From: Roseicyclus sp965662675
Lineage (GTDB): Bacteria; Pseudomonadota; Alphaproteobacteria; Rhodobacterales; Rhodobacteraceae
Length of the DNA: 12,624 nucleotides
Direction of reading: 5' to 3'
Assembly: GCF_965662675.1 (NCBI RefSeq)
Contig: NZ_CBFIIK010000084.1
Location: 1-12,624, forward strand
Each line of letters opens with the position of its first letter. Position 1 is the first letter of the stretch. Position numbers and translations under genes: made by a program. Positions 7,146 to 12,524 of this stretch are shown in pieces. The notes below the pieces were generated by a model. The model was not told where the DNA came from. It made no database searches and worked only from the letters and a program-made list of their open reading frames with translations.

Positions 7146-8201
7146 ATGTTGCCGCAAGATCGCCTGATCCAGATTACCGAACGCTTCGAGTATCTCGAGG
7201 CGCGGCTGAATGCGGGCCCTGCGCCCGATGAGATCGCCACGATCAGCCGCGAATATGCCGATCTGCGGCCCGTCGTGGCCCAGATCGACGCATGGCGCCG
7301 CCTGCAATCCGAACTGGCCGAGGCCGAGGCCATGCTGCGCGACCCCGAGATGCGCGCGCTGGCCGAGGATGAGGTGCCGCGCCTGCGCGCCGCCCTTCCC
7401 GTGGCCGAGCAGGCCTTGCAGCTGGCGCTCTTGCCCAAGGACGCCGCCGATGCGCGGCCCGCGATGATCGAGATCCGCCCCGGCACGGGCGGGGATGAGG
7501 CCGCCCTTTTCGCCAGCGATCTTTTGCGAATGTACACCCGCTACGCCGAGGCGCAGGGCTGGCAGATGGAGATTGTCGACCTGCAACAGACCGAGCTTGG
7601 CGGTATCCGCGAGGTGACGGCGCGGATCGCGGGCGAGGGGGTCTTTGCCCGGCTGAAATACGAAAGCGGCGTACACCGGGTGCAGCGTGTGCCGGAAACG
7701 GAATCGGGCGGGCGCATCCACACATCGGCCGCCACGGTGGCCGTGCTGCCCGAGGCCGAAGAGGTCGATATCAGTATTCCCGCAAACGATATCCGGATCG
7801 ATACGATGCGCTCTTCGGGCGCGGGGGGGCAGCATGTGAACACGACGGATTCGGCCGTGCGGATCACCCATTTGCCAACCGGGCTTGTGGTCACCAGTTC
7901 CGAGAAGTCGCAGCACCGCAACCGCGAAATCGCCATGGGCGTGTTGCGCGCGCGGCTTTATGACATGGAGCGGCGCCGTGCCGCCGATGCCATGGCGGCC
8001 GATCGGCGCGCACAAGTGGGATCGGGCGACCGCTCCGAGCGCATCCGCACCTATAATTTCCCGCAAGGGCGGATGACTGATCATCGGATCAACCTGACGC
8101 TCTACAAGCTCGATCAGGTGATGAATGGCGATCTCGATGAGGTGATCGAGGCGCTTTCCGCCGATGCGCAGGCCAGACTTCTGGCGGAGATGTCGGGGTG
8201 A
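7146..8201 (+). CDS. prfA: Peptide chain release factor 1
   Basis: This 351-residue class I release factor recognises UAA and UAG in the ribosomal A site and triggers peptide release. The GGQ motif (GAGGQHVNTTDSAVRITH, GGQ at 227-229) is intact. The stop-codon-reading tripeptide PxT appears as PET at 183-185 in VQRVPETESGGRIHTSA, the position that marks RF1 rather than RF2 (which has SPF). The N-terminal coiled helices and the PGTGGDEAALF block (112-122) are also present, and the length is normal. The ATG at 7146 gives the usual N-terminus; the Shine-Dalgarno is weak (ACAGGG about 13 bases ahead), which fits dependence on upstream translation. An open frame continues upstream inside the DUF1499 gene but has no family match. 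The stop overlaps the prmC GTG start. Confidence 0.97.
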   Translation: MLPQDRLIQITERFEYLEARLNAGPAPDEIATISREYADLRPVVAQIDAWRRLQSELAEAEAMLRDPEMRALAEDEVPRLRAALPVAEQALQLALLPKDAADARPAMIEIRPGTGGDEAALFASDLLRMYTRYAEAQGWQMEIVDLQQTELGGIREVTARIAGEGVFARLKYESGVHRVQRVPETESGGRIHTSAATVAVLPEAEEVDISIPANDIRIDTMRSSGAGGQHVNTTDSAVRITHLPTGLVVTSSEKSQHRNREIAMGVLRARLYDMERRRAADAMAADRRAQVGSGDRSERIRTYNFPQGRMTDHRINLTLYKLDQVMNGDLDEVIEALSADAQARLLAEMSG

Positions 8202-9058
8202 GTGGCAGCCATGATGCGCCGCTGACGCTTGGCCTCTGGCTGCGCATGGCCCATGCCCGCCTTGCCCCCGTGATCGGCCCAGACGAAGCGGCGCGCGATC
8301 TGCGCAGGATCGCGATGCATGCTACGGGATTGTCTGCGGCCCAGCTGGGTATCGGCGGCGGTGATGTTCTTGCGCCCGCGGCGCAGGCCGCGGCCGACGC
8401 CATGCTCGCGGCCCGTCTGGCACATCGGCCCTTGGCGCAGATCTTGGGCGCGTGGCCCTTTTACGGGCGCAGCTTTCATGTGACCCAAGATACGCTTGTC
8501 CCGCGCCCCGATACTGAAACGCTGATCGAACTGGCCTTGGAGCGGCCGTTTTCACGGATGGTTGATCTGGGCACCGGCAGCGGAGCCATCGCGGTGACGC
8601 TGCTGGCCGAGCGTGCCGATGCGCTTGGTCTGGCCAGCGATATCTCGCAAGCGGCGCTCGAGGTGGCCGCGCGCAATGCGCAGCGCCATGGCGTGGCAGC
8701 GCGGCTCGATCTGCGACATGCCGATTGGTGGGATGGGCTGGCGGGTGTGTTCGATCTGATCGTGTCGAACCCACCTTATGTGACACAAGCCGATTATGCC
8801 CGATTGGCGCCGGAGATCACGCAATGGGAACCGCGCGCCGCGCTGACGCCGGGTGGTGACGGGCTTGCGGCCTATCGGCAGATATTGGGCGGTCTGGGCC
8901 CGTATCTTGCGGCAGGCGGGCGTTGCTTGGTCGAAATCGGTGCGGAACAAGGCCGCGATGTGGCCGCGATATTCGTAGCCGCAGGCCTTGTGGATGTGGC
9001 GGTGCATGCTGATATCAATGGCAAGGATCGGGTCGTTTCCGGCAGGCGCGGTCAGTAA
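8198..9058 (+). CDS. prmC: Release factor glutamine N5-methyltransferase
   Basis: This 286-residue SAM-dependent methyltransferase (PrmC/HemK) methylates the Gln of the GGQ motif in release factors, raising termination efficiency; its substrate is encoded by the gene just upstream. The SAM-binding motif I is DLGTGSGAIAVTLL (GTGSG at 125-129). The catalytic NPPY, which holds the target glutamine, is at 191-194, and the linker VPRPDTE at 101-107 separates the N-terminal five-helix domain from the Rossmann fold. The start is a GTG at 8198 overlapping the prfA TGA (GTGA), so translation is coupled. A hairpin three bases after the TAA probably closes the transcription unit. Confidence 0.96.
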   Translation: MSGSHDAPLTLGLWLRMAHARLAPVIGPDEAARDLRRIAMHATGLSAAQLGIGGGDVLAPAAQAAADAMLAARLAHRPLAQILGAWPFYGRSFHVTQDTLVPRPDTETLIELALERPFSRMVDLGTGSGAIAVTLLAERADALGLASDISQAALEVAARNAQRHGVAARLDLRHADWWDGLAGVFDLIVSNPPYVTQADYARLAPEITQWEPRAALTPGGDGLAAYRQILGGLGPYLAAGGRCLVEIGAEQGRDVAAIFVAAGLVDVAVHADINGKDRVVSGRRGQ

Positions 9059-9060
9059 CG

Positions 9061-9083
9061 CGGTTGCGGAAATGACGCAATCG
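9061..9083 (+). terminator. Hairpin after prmC, possible terminator
   Basis: CGGTTGCG (9061-9068) pairs with CGCAATCG (9076-9083) over a 7-base loop; one of the eight pairs is G-T. It begins two bases after the prmC stop. There is no clear T run, so it could be a weak or Rho-assisted terminator or an mRNA 3'-end stabiliser. Confidence 0.35.
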
Positions 9084-9136
9084 GTCGATTTCGGGCGGAT
9101 AATTGCGAATTCCGTGTGCAATGGCACAGATTCGAC

Positions 9137-9164
9137 TTGTCACCCGGCGCGACGCATGTTTACT
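9137..9164 (+). promoter_or_regulatory. Candidate sigma-70 promoter for the DUF4167 gene
   Basis: TTGTCA (9137-9142, five of six consensus bases) is followed after 16 bases by TTTACT (9159-9164, four of six). Spacing and position fit a promoter for the gene at 9323, leaving a leader of about 150 bases. This is a match by eye only. Confidence 0.3.
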
Positions 9165-9322
9165 CGGCCTTAGCGGAGGGTGTGGTTCGTTCAACCTTGC
9201 CCCGCTATTCTACCTAACATTCCGCATCGCAACGCCTTGTGCAACGGTGCGGGTGACGAGCGTCGCCGGCCCTCGGGCTTGGACCGCTTCCCACCCAGGA
9301 CAACTGGAACCGTAAACAGCAC

Positions 9323-9943
9323 ATGAGATCATCGAAGAACCGCTCGCGGTCCAAGGGGAACCGCAATCGCTCGGTCGGCAATATCGTCAACCGGGTATTC
9401 GACTCGTCCGGCCCCGAGGGCAAGGTCCGCGGCACGCCGCAGCAGATCATCGAGAAATACAACCAACTCGCCCGCGATGCGCAGCTCAGCAATGACCGCG
9501 TCGCCGCCGAGAATTTCCAACAGCATGCCGAGCATTACCTGCGCATGTTGGCCGAGGCGCAGCGCGAACAAGAAGCGCGCCAGCAGTTCCAGCCGCAGCA
9601 TGGCGGTGGTGGGCGCGAGCGCGGCGAGGGCGATGGCCAAAGCGATGGCCCCGCCTTTACCTATGGCGATGTCCCGCAGCAGCCGGGCAATGTCTACACG
9701 CGCCCCGAGGCCGAAGCCCCGCGTGCCGCCGAGCCGCCGCGTCAGGCCGAGCCGCGCGGTGATTTCGATGCCGTCATCGATGCCCCGGCTGAACAAGAGG
9801 GCGGGTTGGTCGAAACACCCGAAGGCGCGCCCAAAGCCAAGCGCAGCCGCTCACGCCGTCCAAAGAAACCCGCCGATGCCGCGCAGGGTGAAGCGGGCGG
9901 TGATGCCGATGGTGGCGATAGCCCGCAAGAAGCGGCTGAATGA
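9323..9943 (+). CDS. DUF4167 domain protein with basic N-terminus and charged low-complexity tail
   Basis: This is a 206-residue alphaproteobacterial protein. The first 80 or so residues form the DUF4167 domain: an Arg/Lys/Ser/Asn-rich start (KNRSRSKGNRNRS), then KVRGTPQQIIEKYNQLARDA and a helix ending AENFQQHAEHYLRML. The remainder is Pro/Glu/Gly/Gln-rich and probably disordered, with an isolated basic patch KAKRSRSRRPKKP at 171-183 and an acidic end. The two basic patches suggest binding of RNA or DNA, but the family has no assigned function that I know of. Location after prfA-prmC is recurrent in this bacterial group. The ATG at 9323 matches the family start although the Shine-Dalgarno is poor. 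The stop lies 9 bases from the convergent rsmA stop. Confidence 0.9.
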   Translation: MRSSKNRSRSKGNRNRSVGNIVNRVFDSSGPEGKVRGTPQQIIEKYNQLARDAQLSNDRVAAENFQQHAEHYLRMLAEAQREQEARQQFQPQHGGGGRERGEGDGQSDGPAFTYGDVPQQPGNVYTRPEAEAPRAAEPPRQAEPRGDFDAVIDAPAEQEGGLVETPEGAPKAKRSRSRRPKKPADAAQGEAGGDADGGDSPQEAAE

Positions 9944-9952
9944 ACCGAGCGC

Positions 9953-10792
9953 TCAGCCCGCCACCATGCGGGCGAGCGCGCAAAACCCCTCGATCGAGAT
10001 TTGTTCGGCGCGATCCGTGGGCTTGAGCCCGGCGGCCACGATCCGATCCTCGATATCCGGCGCGAGCCCCTTGAGCGCGGCGCGCAGCATCTTGCGCCTT
10101 TGATTGAAGGCCTTGGCCACGACGCGCTCCAACACCGCCGGATCGGCGGGATAGCGGGGGGCGGGCAGGGCCGTGAAATGCACGACCGCTGAATGGACCT
10201 TGGGCGGCGGGGTGAACGCCTCTGGCGGCAAGGTCAGCGCGATGCGCGCATCTGAGCGCCATTGTGCAAGGATCGCAAGCCGCCCATAGGCCTTGGAGCC
10301 GGGTGTGGCGACGATACGGTCGGCGACCTCGCGCTGGAACATCAGCGTCAGCGATTGCCAGACCGGCGGCCAGCTGGGCGGCGTGAGCCAGCGCACCAAA
10401 AGCTCGGTCCCCACATTATAGGGCAGGTTCGACACGACCTTGACGGGTGGCGTCAGATGCGCAGACCAATCCAGCGCCAAGGCATCGGCATTGATCACCT
10501 CGAGCCGACCGGGATAAGCGGCGGCGATCTCGTCCAGCGCGGGCAGGCAGCGGGGATCTTTCTCGATCGCCAGCACCCGACGTGCCCCTTCGGCCAAAAG
10601 CCCGCGTGTCAGGCCACCCGGGCCGGGGCCGACCTCCAGCACATCGCAGCCCGACAGATCCCCCGCCGCGCGCGCGATCTTTGCCGTGAGGTTGAGATCG
10701 AGCAAAAAATTCTGTCCCAGCGCCTTGCGCGCCGAAAGCCCGTGCGTGGCGATCACATCGCGTAGCGCGGGCAGGTCGTCGATCCCGCTCAT
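9953..10792 (-). CDS. rsmA: 16S rRNA (A1518/A1519) dimethyltransferase
   Basis: This 279-residue RsmA/KsgA methyltransferase dimethylates two adjacent adenosines near the 3' end of 16S rRNA during late 30S assembly; its loss gives kasugamycin resistance. The motifs are the family N-terminal GQNFL (26-30), SAM motif I VLEVGPGPGGLT (GPGPGG at 55-60), an acidic residue Glu77 ending strand two (LAIEKDP), the motif region INADAL around 100, and the catalytic NLPYNVG (122-125 being NLPY). The ATG at 10792 is preferred; a GTG five codons further upstream (10807) would add MRRAG and neither has a clear Shine-Dalgarno. It is probably cotranscribed with the small membrane protein gene ending 33 bases upstream. 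It is not preceded here by pdxA, its neighbour in many related genomes. Confidence 0.96.
   Translation of the reverse strand: MSGIDDLPALRDVIATHGLSARKALGQNFLLDLNLTAKIARAAGDLSGCDVLEVGPGPGGLTRGLLAEGARRVLAIEKDPRCLPALDEIAAAYPGRLEVINADALALDWSAHLTPPVKVVSNLPYNVGTELLVRWLTPPSWPPVWQSLTLMFQREVADRIVATPGSKAYGRLAILAQWRSDARIALTLPPEAFTPPPKVHSAVVHFTALPAPRYPADPAVLERVVAKAFNQRRKMLRAALKGLAPDIEDRIVAAGLKPTDRAEQISIEGFCALARMVAG
9956..9973. terminator. Hairpin at the DUF4167/rsmA junction
   Basis: GCCCGC (9956-9961) pairs perfectly with GCGGGC (9968-9973) over a 6-base loop, inside the final codons of rsmA and 13 bases past the DUF4167 stop. GGCTGA (9934-9939) can also pair with TCAGCC (9953-9958). There is no T run. 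It could act on the DUF4167 transcript; the function is inferred. Confidence 0.3.
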
Positions 10793-10825
10793 GCCTGCGC
10801 GCCGCACGCTATCATGTCACGAATA

Positions 10826-11041
10826 TCAGCCAATGAAGACCCCGATCACCACGGACATCAGCCCAAGAACCGAGATCAGAAGCGCCACCATGTTGATCAT
10901 CACGATGCGCTGCAGCTTGGCGCGCAACACCTCGTCCGGCAGGCCCGCGCGCTTGGCCGCGATGGCGGCCCATACGCAATAAAGCAGCACCAAGATCCCC
11001 ACCAGCGCCAACCCGGTTCCAATATAGACGAGGGCGGCCAT
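10826..11041 (-). CDS. Small two-helix inner-membrane protein, function unknown
   Basis: This is a 71-residue hydrophobic protein with two predicted transmembrane helices, at about 4-29 and 47-70. They are joined by a polar, basic loop (AKRAGLPDEVLRAKLQR) that should face the cytoplasm by the positive-inside rule. I do not recognise the family. The gene is real by codon usage and a good Shine-Dalgarno: GGAAAGGA, complement of 11048-11055, ends 6 bases before the ATG. It lies upstream of rsmA on the same strand with a 33-base gap, so the two are probably one transcript. It is divergent from gapR, and the 125-base shared upstream region carries two palindromes. Confidence 0.8.
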   Translation of the reverse strand: MAALVYIGTGLALVGILVLLYCVWAAIAAKRAGLPDEVLRAKLQRIVMINMVALLISVLGLMSVVIGVFIG

Positions 11042-11077
11042 GCGCGATCCTTTCCATGCGGTCTGCGCTTTGACCTA

Positions 11078-11099
11078 TGCCAGCGACTTGTCGCTGGCA
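11078..11099. repeat. 22-base palindrome in the gapR divergent promoter region
   Basis: TGCCAGCGAC (11078-11087) and its exact reverse complement GTCGCTGGCA (11090-11099) flank a TT centre. The site lies about midway between the divergent starts at 11041 and 11167. The symmetry and place fit a dimeric-regulator operator; a transcript hairpin is the alternative. No T run follows on either strand. Confidence 0.6.
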
Positions 11100-11130
11100 A
11101 GGGTTGTGGCGGGCGGGGCGGAGGGCTAGA

Positions 11131-11143
11131 TCGAGGCTCGATT
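11131..11143. repeat. 13-base odd palindrome upstream of gapR
   Basis: ATCGAG-G-CTCGAT is a perfect inverted repeat around a single G, 23 bases before the gapR ATG. It could be an operator or part of the gapR leader. Confidence 0.45.
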
Positions 11144-11166
11144 TTCCCTTTGCCGCGAGAGATCCG

Positions 11167-11442
11167 ATGGATGTGACCGAGACCGAGACCGCAGACCGCC
11201 CCGACAGCTACCGCGTGACCGCCGATGAGCTGCGCCAGTTCATCGAACGCATCGAGCGGCTGGATGCCGAGAAGCGAGACATCGCCGACCAGCAAAAGGA
11301 AGTGATGGCCGAGGCGAAATCGCGCGGCTACGACACCAAGGTTATCCGCAAGGTCATCGCGCTGCGCAAGCGTGAGCCCGACGACATCGCCGAAGAAGAA
11401 GCAGTGCTGGAAATGTACAAAGAGGCCTTGGGCATGCGCTGA
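11167..11442 (+). CDS. gapR: GapR-family nucleoid-associated protein (DUF2312)
   Basis: This 91-residue protein matches GapR/DUF2312 over its whole length: a short acidic leader, then VTADELRQFIERIERLDAEK forming the dimerising coiled coil (about 18-50), EAKSRGYDTKVIRKVIALRK, and the EEEAVLEMYKEALGM C-terminus. In Caulobacter crescentus GapR is a tetrameric clamp on overtwisted DNA that supports chromosome replication and topoisomerase activity; the same role is inferred here from family identity. The ATG at 11167 fits the family start, with GAGAGA a few bases ahead; an in-frame upstream extension to 11077 runs through the palindromes and is not credible. The 3' end is 12 bases from the convergent sulfotransferase-like gene, whose last codons hold a perfect hairpin. 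Confidence 0.93.
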   Translation: MDVTETETADRPDSYRVTADELRQFIERIERLDAEKRDIADQQKEVMAEAKSRGYDTKVIRKVIALRKREPDDIAEEEAVLEMYKEALGMR

Positions 11443-11454
11443 GGCGATCTGCGA

Positions 11455-12330
11455 TCAGGGCGTCAACAGCTTGACGCCCGGGATCGCGGCGATCTCGACC
11501 ATGTCATCTTCGTAATTCTGCGTCAGCCTGTCGACCAGCGCCGGGGTCCAACCGGGCAAGTCCAGCTCTTCCTCGATCTCGGCATCCAGCGCGTAGCGGT
11601 CGAGAAAGGCGCCAAGGATGCGCCGGCGCTGCATCTCGGTATCTGGCGGATTGTCGGCCAGATAGCGTTGCATGCGGCTGAACCCGGTGCGGTCCATGAT
11701 CGTCTCGGCCAGATCGTCGAGACCGCGCAGCGCGACGTCATGGCCGACATCCGTGATGTCGCGCAAGATATCGGCCCATAGCAGCGGTGTATCCTCGTTG
11801 CACCACACGGTGACCGGCACATCGGGTTGGGCGAGGCGCAATCTGCGCAACATCTCGGACCATGCGATGGCATGGGGCTGCATGCCATTCGTGAATTCGG
11901 CGAAATCCTTGAAGCGTGATCCAGCGAAAAGCGCGGGGATCAGCGTGGCAGGGTTGCGCATGCCGATGAAGAATTCGATCTGCGCTTGTGGAAAGAGTGC
12001 CCGCAGATTGCTGGCTTGGCGATCGATCATCGGCCAGATTTGCGGCCCTTGCACCACGAGCCTGTTGATGCAGACAAGCCGCGGGTCGGAAAAGATCAAC
12101 CTGTCCACGCGCGCCTCGTCCACGATCGCTTCGAGCAGGGCCTGTTGCACATCCGCGCTCGCGGATCGCCCGGCCAAAACGCGCGCCGTGTCGCGCAATA
12201 CGGCACGATAGCGCATCAAGGGGGGAACGATGATCCCGTCCTCGGCAAGCAGCGCGCGGTTCTTGAGCAATGACCCGAGCAATAGCCCAAGGTCGGTGCA
12301 TGGCGCGCCGAGGTGAAAGACGACCTGCAT
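11455..12330 (-). CDS. Sulfotransferase-like protein, uncharacterised Rhodobacteraceae-type family
   Basis: This 291-residue soluble protein has no assigned function. The N-terminus, MQVVFHLGAPCTD at 1-13, sits where sulfotransferases carry their PAPS 5'-phosphosulfate loop (a beta strand then GxPRSGTT), but the Arg/Lys and Ser/Thr pattern is not conserved. IEFFIGMRNPAT, with RNPAT at 125-129, resembles the 3'-phosphate binding strand (RNP) of that fold. Other blocks are PVTVWCNEDTPLLW (162-175), PPDTEMQRRR and ELDLPGWTPALVD. I recall similar proteins in Rhodobacteraceae, annotated as hypothetical. The ATG at 12330 is chosen because MQVVFHLGA is the natural family start; 37 further in-frame codons upstream run into the tRNA promoter region. 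It converges on gapR and is divergent from tRNA-Thr. Being a gene is secure; sulfotransferase activity is not. Confidence 0.85.
   Translation of the reverse strand: MQVVFHLGAPCTDLGLLLGSLLKNRALLAEDGIIVPPLMRYRAVLRDTARVLAGRSASADVQQALLEAIVDEARVDRLIFSDPRLVCINRLVVQGPQIWPMIDRQASNLRALFPQAQIEFFIGMRNPATLIPALFAGSRFKDFAEFTNGMQPHAIAWSEMLRRLRLAQPDVPVTVWCNEDTPLLWADILRDITDVGHDVALRGLDDLAETIMDRTGFSRMQRYLADNPPDTEMQRRRILGAFLDRYALDAEIEEELDLPGWTPALVDRLTQNYEDDMVEIAAIPGVKLLTP
11458..11479. terminator. Perfect hairpin between the gapR and sulfotransferase-like gene ends
   Basis: GGGCGTCAA (11458-11466) pairs with TTGACGCCC (11471-11479), 9 bp, over a CAGC tetraloop. It starts 15 bases after the gapR stop and occupies the last seven sense codons of the convergent minus-strand gene. 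There is no T run on either side. A role in ending or stabilising gapR mRNA is inferred. Confidence 0.5.
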
Positions 12331-12392
12331 GATTTTCTCTACCCGGTACCCACACCTGACTGCGCCGGACCCTATACCGCAGATGGATACAA

Positions 12393-12440
12393 TGCCAAGG
12401 TGCTGGACGCTTGCAAGCGCCGCAAGCTTGGCATATGCCA
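12393..12440. repeat. Cluster of inverted repeats upstream of tRNA-Thr
   Basis: Three nested elements are present: TGCCAAG (12393-12399) with CTTGGCA (12427-12433); a perfect 12-base palindrome CGCTTGCAAGCG (12408-12419); and a perfect 12-base palindrome TGGCATATGCCA (12429-12440). They end 8 bases before the mature tRNA. They overlap the expected tRNA promoter. Confidence 0.55.
12411..12439 (+). promoter_or_regulatory. Candidate tRNA-Thr promoter
   Basis: TTGCAA (12411-12416) and TATGCC (12434-12439) are 17 bases apart, and the -10-like box ends 9 bases before the mature tRNA 5' end, the right geometry for a tRNA promoter. Both hexamers are only partial consensus matches. TACAAT at 12388-12393 is an alternative -10 with a longer leader. 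Confidence 0.3.
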
Positions 12441-12448
12441 CTCGCCGT

Positions 12449-12524
12449 GCCCCTATAGCTCAGCTGGTAGAGCATCTGATTTGTAATCAGAGGGTCGGGA
12501 GTTCGAGTCTCTCTGGGGGCACCA
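12449..12524 (+). tRNA. trnT: tRNA-Thr (anticodon UGU)
   Basis: All 76 bases fold into a cloverleaf. The acceptor stem GCCCCTA pairs with TGGGGGC (one G-U pair), the D arm is GCTC/GAGC, and the anticodon stem TCTGA/TCAGA holds loop TTTGTAA with anticodon TGT at 12482-12484. The T arm contains GTTCGAGTC. The 3' CCA is encoded at 12522-12524 after discriminator A. It decodes ACA and, by wobble, other ACN threonine codons. The sequence becomes strongly AT-rich immediately after the CCA. Confidence 0.97.

Larger units (their letters stand above)
9059..9322 (+). other. Intergenic region between prmC and the DUF4167 gene
   Basis: These 264 bases hold the prmC 3' hairpin, a possible sigma-70 promoter at 9137-9164 and a leader of about 150 bases for the downstream gene. 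Small open frames cross it on both strands, but none has a Shine-Dalgarno or recognisable sequence. Confidence 0.5.

Noticed and set aside
7056..8084. 342-codon open frame antisense to prfA
   Set aside because: It is a long shadow frame opposite a conserved gene, with His/Arg/Gly-rich composition and no recognisable domain.
9103..9315. 70-codon frame in the prmC-DUF4167 gap
   Set aside because: It has no Shine-Dalgarno and no recognisable sequence, and it overlaps the likely promoter.
11672..12211. 179-codon plus-strand frame opposite the sulfotransferase-like gene
   Set aside because: The minus frame has coherent motifs and a natural start; the plus frame is Ser/Arg-rich shadow.
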